A stretch of 64,000 bases of DNA from positions 62,001 through 126,000 of the forward strand of contig NZ_JBHSFP010000023.1 in the NCBI RefSeq assembly GCF_042654065.1, in the 5' to 3' direction. This stretch comes from Sphaerisporangium dianthi (GTDB lineage: Bacteria; Actinomycetota; Actinomycetes; Streptosporangiales; Streptosporangiaceae). The notes beneath the pieces were generated by a model. It worked only from the letters and a program-made list of their open reading frames with translations. It was not told the origin of the DNA and did no database searches. This document shows, piece after piece, positions 57,844 through 64,000 of this stretch; within the stretch, counting starts at the first letter, position 1; every line of letters begins with the position of its first letter. The translations under genes were made by a program, and so were the position numbers.

Positions 57844-60555
57844 TTACCGGCTGGGGAGTGTGACGTGCAGGGTCGTGCCGACCCAGTCGACGTGCACACC
57901 TATGTCGCCCTGCGTCGCCGCCTCGCTGCGCAGGCACAGGGTCCGGACGCCTCTGACGTCCAGGCTGAACGTCGTGACGGGCTTGCCTCCCTCGACGACG
58001 GCGGTGAAGAGCTCGCGTCCGTCGCCCAGGACGGCGACGGCGGCGCGGCCGGTGGACTCGTCGTCGACGCCGACGGCGCCGGCGAACGTCTCCGCGCGCC
58101 CGCCGAGGTGGAAGATCGCCTCCGAGTACGGGGCGGTGCCGAGGCCGCGTTCGAACCTCTCGCCCGCGACGCGCATGGGCAGGCCGTCGCCGGGGTTGCC
58201 CGCCCCGTTCGACAGGTCGCGCTCGACGGGACCGTCGTCGTTGACGAACGCGATCATCGGCAGGTCCGAGAGCTCGTGGTCTCCGGGCGTCAACGGGCGC
58301 ACGACGCGCGCGTGCGCGACGACGGGCACCCGGCCGTCGCCGTCGCGTTCGACCGTCACCACCCCGAGCCGTCCGGGACGAAGCGAGGCGCCGGGACTGA
58401 CGACCCACTCGACCCCGCCGGTGCGGACGGCCCGCCCAGTCTCGCCGGTGCGGACGGTCCATCCGGTCTCGCCGGTGCGGCGGGCCGTCCAGCCCGCCGG
58501 CAGGCGCAGCCGGGCATCGGCGTCGGTCGTGATCGACGCCGTCCCGTCCGGCCCCACCTCGGCGACGGCCGGGTGCACGGCCGGCGCGGACAGGAGCGGC
58601 CGTGGCGCGGCGCGGAACAGTGCGGCGCCCGCCGGTGCGACGATGGCGACGAAGCCGCCGTCGCGAGCGACCTCGACATCGACCCCGTCACCAGCGGTCA
58701 CGGTCCTCTCCGCGAGCCCGGCGGCCGGCACCTCGCCGGTCGCGGGTGAGGCGTCGCCGACGATCCACACCTGGGCGTCCGGCCCGAGCCCGAGCCGGTC
58801 GAACGGCACGCGGATCGTACGGGCCTCCCCGGTGGCGATTCCTCCCACGAACCACCGGTCACCGGCGCGGCGGGCGATGACCGCGTGGCTGTCGGGATCG
58901 CCCGCCGGCAGCACCGTCTCCTCCCAGACCGGCGCGAGCTCCGCCAGGAACCGCGCCGCGAGCGGGCGGGCGGCATAGGAGTCGACGTGGCCGGCGAAGT
59001 GGGTGATCCCGCACTCGAACGCCACCGACAGCCCGAGCTCGTGGCCGTCGCTGGTCGTGCGGCCCGCCGCGCCGAACGCGACCGGCGTGGCGTCCATCCC
59101 GCCGACGATGTTCCGGGTGAACGGCTGGATGACGTTGTGCGCGGCGGTGAGCGCCTGGTTCTCGAAGAACACGTAGTACTCGGCGCCGCGGATCGCCTCG
59201 TACCCGATCACCTGGGGGAAGGCGCGCCCCCAGCCGCGCGGGACGACCGAGCCGTGGAAGTTCACCATGAGCCCGAGCCGCGCGGTCTCGGTGAGGATCG
59301 TGTCGTACCAGCGGTAGCGGTCCTTGGACTCCGACTCCATGAAGTCGACCTTGATCCCGGCGACGCCCCACGACCGCCACAGGGCCAGCTTCCCGAGATC
59401 TTGCGGACTGTTGAGGTCGCGCCAGATCGTCCACAGGTGCACCTGGACGCCGCGGCGGCTCGCGTACGCCACGATCTCCGGCACCCAGGTCTCCTCCCAT
59501 CCGCAGTCGATGAGCAGGTGCTCCCAGCCGAGGTCCGCGGCGACGTCCACGAAGTGCTTCTGCTTGTCCAGCTGCGCGCCCGAATAGAAGTCCGACCACC
59601 ACGACCAGGCCGCGCGGCCCGGCCGGACCCACTCCGCGTCCTCCAGCTCGGGCGAGGCCGCCGGCGCCAGCTCGTCCACGAACAGCGAGGACACCAGCTC
59701 CGGCAGCGTCCCGACGAGGAACACCCGCCACGGCGTGACCGGGCCGCGGGTGACCTCGACGCTCGCGTCGGCGAGCGTGAACCGCAACGTCCGGCCGCCG
59801 TCCGTCCCGGGGTCGCCCGCCACGACGTGCGCACCGGCGAACCGGCCGTCGATCCCCGACTCGGTGATCAACAGGTGCGCGGCCCCGCCGAGCCGGGCGA
59901 GGAACGGGAACCCGTACGCGCCGCCGCTCGCCAGCTCGGCGGTGCCGGCGCCGAAGCGGGGCGTCTCATACCAGGTCTGGTAGTCCAGCACCCAGTTCCT
60001 CGACCCCGCCGGCAGCCTGACGCAGGTGCGGTCACCCGTGACGCGGGCCGTCCCGTCCAGCGTGGGCATCACGTACCGGATCGCGACGCCGTCGCGCGCG
60101 ACCCGCATGACGACCTGCCATTCGACGCCGGCCTCGCGGAAGGTGTGCACGCTCTCGCGGTGCTCATAGTGGTGCTCGCCGACCGCCTTGCCAGAGCGTG
60201 CCCGAAACCGGTCGCGGACCGTCCGCTCCGAGACGCTCACCAACTCGGCGCCGACGCCGCTCCCTGCCCCGGCAGCCAGCCCCACACCACCGTCGGACTC
60301 CGCACCGACACCGAACCCAGCACCACCACCGAACCCAGCACCACCGTCGGACTCCGCACCGACACCGGACTTCGCACCGGCGCCGAGCTCCATGCCATCG
60401 ACCGCGAATCCGAGCGGGACACCGTCAAGAACGGTCTCGCCGTTCCAGGCGACGGTCAGCCGCACGCCCGCGTCCGTGTTCCGGATCCAGGCGCTCACCG
60501 CGCCCGCGCTCGACACGGGCAGAGGGCGTACTTCGTCGGTCACCACGTTCTCCAT
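57844..60555 (-). CDS. glycoside hydrolase GH97 with NPCBM domain
   Basis: A 903-residue enzyme, first in the operon. It has the GH97 N-terminal sheet domain (about residues 15-290), the barrel (about 300-570, with WSWWSDFYSGAQLDKQKHFVDVAADLGWEHLLID, GVAGIKVDFMESESKDRY and GYEAIRGAEYY), a C-terminal sheet and an NPCBM carbohydrate-binding domain (about 775-903, LSDLPMIAFVNDDGPVERDLSNG). The Asp in KVDFM is at the nucleophile position of retaining GH97 alpha-galactosidases. Odd: about 45 Gly/Ala-rich residues with repeated GVGAESDGG interrupt the N-terminal domain, and a TGETG...VRTG repeat lies before the NPCBM. No signal peptide. Confidence 0.88.
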   Translation of the reverse strand: MENVVTDEVRPLPVSSAGAVSAWIRNTDAGVRLTVAWNGETVLDGVPLGFAVDGMELGAGAKSGVGAESDGGAGFGGGAGFGVGAESDGGVGLAAGAGSGVGAELVSVSERTVRDRFRARSGKAVGEHHYEHRESVHTFREAGVEWQVVMRVARDGVAIRYVMPTLDGTARVTGDRTCVRLPAGSRNWVLDYQTWYETPRFGAGTAELASGGAYGFPFLARLGGAAHLLITESGIDGRFAGAHVVAGDPGTDGGRTLRFTLADASVEVTRGPVTPWRVFLVGTLPELVSSLFVDELAPAASPELEDAEWVRPGRAAWSWWSDFYSGAQLDKQKHFVDVAADLGWEHLLIDCGWEETWVPEIVAYASRRGVQVHLWTIWRDLNSPQDLGKLALWRSWGVAGIKVDFMESESKDRYRWYDTILTETARLGLMVNFHGSVVPRGWGRAFPQVIGYEAIRGAEYYVFFENQALTAAHNVIQPFTRNIVGGMDATPVAFGAAGRTTSDGHELGLSVAFECGITHFAGHVDSYAARPLAARFLAELAPVWEETVLPAGDPDSHAVIARRAGDRWFVGGIATGEARTIRVPFDRLGLGPDAQVWIVGDASPATGEVPAAGLAERTVTAGDGVDVEVARDGGFVAIVAPAGAALFRAAPRPLLSAPAVHPAVAEVGPDGTASITTDADARLRLPAGWTARRTGETGWTVRTGETGRAVRTGGVEWVVSPGASLRPGRLGVVTVERDGDGRVPVVAHARVVRPLTPGDHELSDLPMIAFVNDDGPVERDLSNGAGNPGDGLPMRVAGERFERGLGTAPYSEAIFHLGGRAETFAGAVGVDDESTGRAAVAVLGDGRELFTAVVEGGKPVTTFSLDVRGVRTLCLRSEAATQGDIGVHVDWVGTTLHVTLPSR

Positions 60556-60595
60556 ACAGATGCGGACTGGACTTCACTGGGACAGGCCCGGTCAA

Positions 60596-60667
60596 GTGAG
60601 GTAACTATGAGGCCAGCTAGGAGCGACCGGAATGGTGGAATCGGCGGATCGCCTGGACGATCCGACT
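60596..60667. repeat. dispersed direct repeat, copy A
   Basis: About 70 nt starting GTGAGGTAACTATGAGGCCA, about 80% identical to copy B at 61505. It overlaps the upstream region of the GH97 operon. An ATG with AGGT before it opens a short frame (MRPARSDRNGGIGGSPG), similar to that of copy B. Confidence 0.8.
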
Positions 60668-60913
60668 ATGAGCGTCCGCGCAGCCGCCGTCCTCGCGCAC
60701 CCCGCGCGTCCAACTGTGGACCCAGGGCAGAGCGACGCCCCGCGCCGCCCCCCTGACAAGAGCCGGGGCACGTCGTCCCTCTCACCCATCCGCTTCAGCG
60801 GGGCATACGGCGCCAGGATCCGGCGCGGCGGTCCGAGCGCCACGGTGAAGACCAGGCGCAGTCCGGCGAACCCTAGATCGTCTCGCACAGGCGCCGGAGA
60901 TCACCTACAGCGA

Positions 60914-61027
60914 CGTGGTGTACGAGCCCCCTCACGCTGACGCGCCACTGGGGAAGCGAGAGCGGGGTGGTGGTCCCACCCGTTGCTCATGCCGCCGGTC
61001 GCCGTCGCCGCGCCCACCCGAAACCCC
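60914..61027. repeat. left arm of a long imperfect inverted repeat
   Basis: Inverted match to 61281-61394. The inner 55 nt (60966-61020, GGTGGTGGTCCCACC through to CCCACCCG) are almost identical to the right arm; the outer 50 nt are more diverged (shared GTGGTGYACGAG). At the protein level, ITYSDVVYEP on this arm matches LTCSEVVHES on the other, so both may come from one old gene. Confidence 0.8.
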
Positions 61028-61280
61028 GTGCCCTCAGGGTCCGCGAGAACAACCCAGCCGGCACCATCGGATTCCCAGCGATCATCAACGATGGTGACCC
61101 CGAAATTCCGTCACCGCCGCCACAACCACCACCACCCGATTACAACCACCGCCGCGACACCCCACCGCCGTCGCGACCACAACCACCGCCGCCACCACGG
61201 CCGTCGCGGCACCACCACCGCCACCATGACGGCCGCCGACACAGCACGATCGGCCTCCATCGGCACCTCGATCAGTACCC
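61028..61280. repeat. CCACC-rich simple sequence between the arms
   Basis: From about 61090 to 61240 the strand is mostly CCACCACC/CCGCCACC/CAACCACC runs, with strong strand asymmetry (C on the plus strand). No reliable gene. It would form the loop of the hairpin made by the flanking arms. Confidence 0.7.
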
Positions 61281-61394
61281 GGGTATCGGGTGGGCGCGGC
61301 GACGGCGCCTGGCGGCATGAGCAACGGGTGGGTCCACCACCTCAACCGCTTTCCTGACAACGCGCTCGGACGAAGAAGACTCGTGCACCACTTC
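61281..61394. repeat. right arm of the inverted repeat
   Basis: Reverse complement of the left arm; on the minus strand it reads GTGGTGCACGAG, then GAGGTGGTGGACCCACCCG and GCTCATGCCGCC. See the left arm for the comparison. About 250 nt separate the arms. Confidence 0.8.
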
Positions 61395-61441
61395 ACTGCA
61401 CGTGAGCGTGCCGCAGACGGCGGACAGGCCAGCGGACTTGC

Positions 61442-61486
61442 GGGCTTCCCGGACTTCCCGGACTTCCCGGACTTCCCGGACTTCCC
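61442..61486. repeat. five tandem copies of a 9-bp unit
   Basis: GGACTTCCC repeated four times exactly (61451-61486) after one variant GGGCTTCCC (61442-61450). It lies just before copy B of the dispersed repeat. Confidence 0.95.
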
Positions 61487-61504
61487 GGGAACGTATCCGC
61501 CCGG

Positions 61505-61573
61505 GTGAGGTGACTATGAGCCCGGCTAGGAGTCTCAGGAATGGTGGAACCGGCGATCCCTGGACGTCCGACC
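61505..61573. repeat. dispersed direct repeat, copy B
   Basis: Starts GTGAGGTGACTATGAGCCCG and matches copy A at 60596 over about 70 nt. It opens the frame MSPARSLRNGGTGDPW with AGGTGA before the ATG. It ends about 75 nt before the endonuclease III gene. The two copies enclose the inverted repeat. Confidence 0.8.
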
Positions 61574-61646
61574 ATCACCGGACCTGTCCAACGCTTCCGC
61601 GGCACGATGATGGGCATGGATGGACGTCGGGTGAGAAAGGCGGGAG

Positions 61647-62330
61647 ATGACCGAGGCTGATCGCGAGACCATCGAGGAGGTGCTCCGGCGGCTGCGCGCC
61701 CGGCAGGGCCCCTTCGTCCCGGGCCGGGCGCTGCCCGTCGTCGATCAAGTGGTGGCCACCGTGCTGTCGCAGGCCACCTCCGACCGCAACTCCGAGCGGG
61801 CGTTCGCCACGTTGAAGTCCCGGTTTCCCCACTGGGAACAGGCCGCGGACGCTCCCGTGGACGAGGTGGCCGACGCCATCCGGTGCGGCGGCATCGCCGA
61901 CCAGAAGGCACGGCGCATCCAGCGGATCCTGGCCCTCATCGAAGAACGGGAAGGCCGCATCGACCTCGCCCGCCTGGACGACCTGGACGACGAGGCCGTG
62001 GAGTCGTACCTGACCTCACTGCCCGGTGTCGGCCCCAAGACCGCGGCATGCGTGCTCGTCTTCTCGATGGGACGTCCCGCGTTCCCCGTCGACACCCACG
62101 TCCACCGCGTCGCCACCAGGCTCGGCTGGATCCCGCCCGGCACGACCGCCGAGAAGGCCCACCGGCTCCTCGCTCCCCAGGTGCCCCCCGAGATCCGGCA
62201 CGAACTGCACATCGCCCTGATCATCCACGGCCGCACCATCTGCCAGGCCCGCCGCCCCCACTGCGAGACATGCCCCCTGACCGACCTCTGCGACTACGCC
62301 TTCACCTTCGCCCCCACCGCCGAACACTGA
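61647..62330 (+). CDS. endonuclease III-like DNA glycosylase (HhH-GPD)
   Basis: A 227-residue base-excision repair protein. The helix-hairpin-helix with the catalytic Lys is LPGVGPKTAACVLVFSMGRPAFPVDTHVHRVATRLGW (Lys in GPKTA, Asp in VDTH). The C-terminal 4Fe-4S motif fits Cys-x6-Cys-x2-Cys-x5-Cys (CQARRPHCETCPLTDLC). It should remove damaged pyrimidines and nick DNA. AAAGG 6 nt before the ATG. It is divergent in type from the usual Nth at the N-terminus, so it may be a second Nth-like copy in the genome. Confidence 0.9.
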   Translation: MTEADRETIEEVLRRLRARQGPFVPGRALPVVDQVVATVLSQATSDRNSERAFATLKSRFPHWEQAADAPVDEVADAIRCGGIADQKARRIQRILALIEEREGRIDLARLDDLDDEAVESYLTSLPGVGPKTAACVLVFSMGRPAFPVDTHVHRVATRLGWIPPGTTAEKAHRLLAPQVPPEIRHELHIALIIHGRTICQARRPHCETCPLTDLCDYAFTFAPTAEH

Positions 62331-62521
62331 CATCCGCCGGCTGGACCCGCAGAGCCCCGCCCTGACCTGACCTGAGAATCCGACTGGGTTGAGACTCGCC
62401 GAGCCGAGCCACCCGCGCCACGTTCGGAAGCTGACCGCTTCTGGACACCGCCTACCAGATCGGTCCAAGGCGGCACGGGTAAGGATGCACGCGTCCGTAC
62501 CCCCCACGAAAAGAGCGCCTC

Positions 62522-62833
62522 ATGAATGCTCTGGTCAAGCGCGTGGTCATGGTCTCCGCCGCGGCCGTCCTGGCGAGTGCCGTCACCGCACCGCCCGCCC
62601 TGGCGAGTGCCGTCATCGCACCGCCCGCTCTGGCCATGGACGCCAACTACACCTGCACGAGCGGCACCCGATTCCTGCTGTCCGACCTGTTGGGCTACTA
62701 CATCTTCGCGAGCGACTGCACGGGGTCGGGCACCGGCACCTACGGGACCATCACCATTCCGTCCGGGAGCTTCTTCTGCCAGAACGTCGGCTACTACCCC
62801 GACATCGACTACGCCAACGGCCAGCGCTGCTGA
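62522..62833 (+). CDS. small secreted cysteine-containing protein
   Basis: A 103-residue protein with a signal peptide (residues 1-38) and a mature part of about 65 residues that has four Cys (YTCTSG, ASDCTG, FFCQN, QRC-end), so two disulfide bonds are possible. Odd: the signal region contains a perfect-length 30-bp tandem duplication, which gives ASAVTAPPAL-ASAVIAPPAL with two possible cleavage sites (Ala-Leu-Ala). Family not recognised. The ribosome site is weak (AAGAG). Confidence 0.7.
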   Translation: MNALVKRVVMVSAAAVLASAVTAPPALASAVIAPPALAMDANYTCTSGTRFLLSDLLGYYIFASDCTGSGTGTYGTITIPSGSFFCQNVGYYPDIDYANGQRC

Positions 62834-63130
62834 CCCACCGGCCGAACCTTCGGAAAGCGATCCGTCCTGGCCGGCTCGCCAGGTCCGGCCGAAGGCCATA
62901 GGGGCGAAGCCCGGAACACGGCCCGACCCGGAGCGTGCCCAGCGCGCGAAGGCGAAGACCGGCCGCCACAGAGACCGGCCTCTCCTCCACAGGTGGCGCC
63001 CCGATTCCGGTGTGAACCGACAGGCGTGGTTCCGGCTTCAAGGGTGAGGTCACGTGGTGGCGGTGACGATCGGCCCCTGATGCAGCCGCCGGCGGCCGTG
63101 CGCGACTGGGCGAACGGCACATCAACGAGG
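62834..63130. other. spacer with an IS-end copy
   Basis: 297 nt with no convincing gene. At 63023-63066 it holds a copy of the 45-nt sequence that also ends the IS256-type relic at 63678-63722 (same orientation). The rest shows nothing specific. Confidence 0.5.
63023..63066. repeat. IS-end-like direct repeat, copy 1
   Basis: GGCGTGG-TTCCGGCTTCAAGG and so on: about 44 nt, 36-38 of them shared with copy 2 at 63678. Together they bracket the SnoaL-like gene. Probably a solo end of the same insertion element. Confidence 0.7.
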
Positions 63131-63628
63131 TCAGCGAGGCTCGGCGCCGTTGTGACCTGGTGGGGCAGTGACAGGGCCCTTGGCGTGGTGGTCGCGGATG
63201 GCGTCCAAGACCTCGGCGAGCATGCCGCGGGCCGCAGCCGAGCGCAGATGGTCCAGGTAGTCGCGGGATTCGACGATCTTTCCGTCCCTGACGCGCATGA
63301 CGAAGACGGCCGGGATGGTGAAGGGTTCGCCGGTCTCCACCACGATGCCTTCGTACTGGAACTCGGCCACGATGACCTCGGGATCGGTGGTCTCGTGGAC
63401 GTTGATCCGGGTCGGCCGACGCCGCAGGGTCGGGCCCTGGTACGGCTGTGGCCCGCCGCCGAAGTGGGCTCGTAGCTCTTCGCGGGATAGCAGCGGCGGT
63501 GCCCCCACCGGGTGGAACGGGTGGGAGACATCGGTCTGCTCCGCGTACAGGTCCACCACGTCCGCCCAACGCTCTTCACAGACGCCGTGCACGAGTTTCA
63601 GGAACGCTTCGCGAGGGGTTCCGGTCAT
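63131..63628 (-). CDS. SnoaL-like/NTF2-family protein
   Basis: A 165-residue protein with the SnoaL/NTF2 cone fold pattern: an N-terminal helix (PREAFLKLVHGVCEERWADVVDLYAEQTDVSHPFHPV), a middle part (LSREELRAHFGG) and strands (EVIVAEFQYEGIVVETGEPFTIPAVFVMRVRDGKIVESRDYLDHL). Family members are small enzymes or ligand-binding proteins, some acting on ketosteroids or polyketides. The ATG at 63628 is preferred. Odd: the frame stays open upstream into the transposase relic, so a longer fused frame from 63838 exists. Confidence 0.85.
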   Translation of the reverse strand: MTGTPREAFLKLVHGVCEERWADVVDLYAEQTDVSHPFHPVGAPPLLSREELRAHFGGGPQPYQGPTLRRRPTRINVHETTDPEVIVAEFQYEGIVVETGEPFTIPAVFVMRVRDGKIVESRDYLDHLRSAAARGMLAEVLDAIRDHHAKGPVTAPPGHNGAEPR

Positions 63629-63677
63629 CGGATCACCATAACCGGCCCACCTTGAGGGCGAACCGGGTAAATCCACG

Positions 63678-63722
63678 GGCGTGGGTTCCGGCTTCAGGGT
63701 GAAGTTACGCAGTGGCGGTGTC
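63678..63722. repeat. IS-end-like direct repeat, copy 2
   Basis: GGCGTGGGTTCCGGCTTCAGG and so on: about 45 nt, directly after the end of the IS256-type relic, so this is the likely true end of that element. Confidence 0.7.
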
Positions 63723-64000
63723 GGTTGATCGGGCTGGTGGAGTGGCGGGGCGGGGCGGGGTCGGAGTTGGCGGGGCGGTTGCAGGAGCGAGCGGCGTAGG
63801 TCTTGGAGGAGGCGGAGCCCGGCTGGGGTCATGGTCATGCCGCGCCGGCCGCGGGAGGCGCGGTCCAGGACGGCTCACACGATGCTGATGCGGCTGGTTT
63901 CGCCGGGAAATCGGCCGATGACCTTGGCGCGGCGGCGGGCATCGCCGAAGGTGCGCTCGATGAAGATCCCTCGAGCCGAGGGCTCGGCGAGGTCTTGACG
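63723..64000 (-). pseudogene. IS256-type transposase, 3' part, with premature stop
   Basis: On the minus strand the window edge enters the C-terminal part of an IS256/Mutator-type transposase: IFIERTFGDARRRAKVIGRFPGETSRISIV-stop-AVLDRASRGRRGMTMTPAG. The stop (TGA at 63877-63875) stands where relatives have Trp (TGG), so a single change broke the frame. The rest of the gene lies outside the window. After the stop the frame stays open into the SnoaL-like gene. Confidence 0.75.

Noticed and set aside
60914..61396. Pro/His-rich proteins encoded in the C-rich patch on either strand.
   Set aside because: They are simple-sequence translations (CCACC repeats), with no ribosome site at a sensible start and no family match I can see.
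63131..63838. One fused transposase-SnoaL protein of 235 residues as the real gene product.
   Set aside because: The NTF2-type fold is complete from the ATG at 63628, and the upstream part is the decayed end of a transposase. The fusion is kept only as a finding.

Overview
The window is very GC-rich, with strong G/C bias at third codon positions and many GTG starts. It carries an F420-type luciferase-like oxidoreductase, SURF1, a type VII-secretion-style substrate locus, PadR regulators, a streptogrisin-type protease, a sterol-type FadD/thiolase/DUF35 set and GH97/GH36 sugar genes. Together these point to a soil actinomycete, most likely Streptosporangiales (Nonomuraea/Microbispora-like). That assignment is inference from gene content. 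I saw no rRNA, tRNA, CRISPR array or phage.

Layout. 1-9 kb: LLM oxidoreductase, DUF3817 and SURF1 membrane genes, a Baeyer-Villiger-type flavin monooxygenase, a secreted gamma-glutamyltransferase, a NarL-type two-component pair and an HD-domain protein. 9-13 kb: an array of degenerate repeats, a SHOCT protein, a TauE/SafE-cupredoxin fusion preceded by a possible 23-codon leader ORF, and a Sel1-repeat protein. 13-17 kb: alanine dehydrogenase plus a class III aminotransferase, then an M20 peptidase. 17-20 kb: two secreted pectate lyases (PL3 with a ricin-type CBM, and PL1) with palindromes upstream. 20-22.5 kb: universal stress protein, PadR regulator with a palindromic site, alpha/beta hydrolase. 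22.5-25.3 kb: two YbaB/EbfC-like genes divergent from a small EspC/WXG100-like gene, a putative polymorphic toxin and a putative immunity gene. 25.3-31.3 kb: PLP dehydratase divergent from a repeat-expanded LysR, a LysE exporter, a Tat-exported amidase with a coupled small protein, and a type II toxin-antitoxin pair under a 22-bp palindrome. 31.3-40.1 kb: SMP-30 gene beside the relic of an acyl-CoA synthetase, then FadD19-like ligase, two thiolase/lipid-transfer proteins, tandem DUF35 protein and a second ligase in one direction, with a divergent enoyl-CoA hydratase. 40.1-44.3 kb: PadR and an ABC exporter that share two palindromic sites. 44.3-51.5 kb: DUF89 protein, Rv1533-like nitronate monooxygenase under a KstR-type motif, DUF3068 protein, LysR, S1 protease, SDR. 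51.7-60.6 kb: AraC regulator facing a five-gene alpha-galactoside uptake and hydrolysis operon. 60.6-64 kb: a gene-poor repeat-rich patch with an inverted repeat of about 110 bp, then an endonuclease III homologue, a small secreted protein, and a SnoaL-like gene between two copies of an IS-end sequence, next to a decayed IS256-type transposase.

The most interesting units are the YbaB/EspC-like/toxin/immunity locus, the sterol side-chain-type cluster with KstR-like motifs nearby, the cupredoxin-fused transporter with its leader ORF, and several in-frame tandem repeat expansions (LysR, GH97, a signal peptide). The repeats and the IS relics suggest an unstable chromosome-arm-like region.
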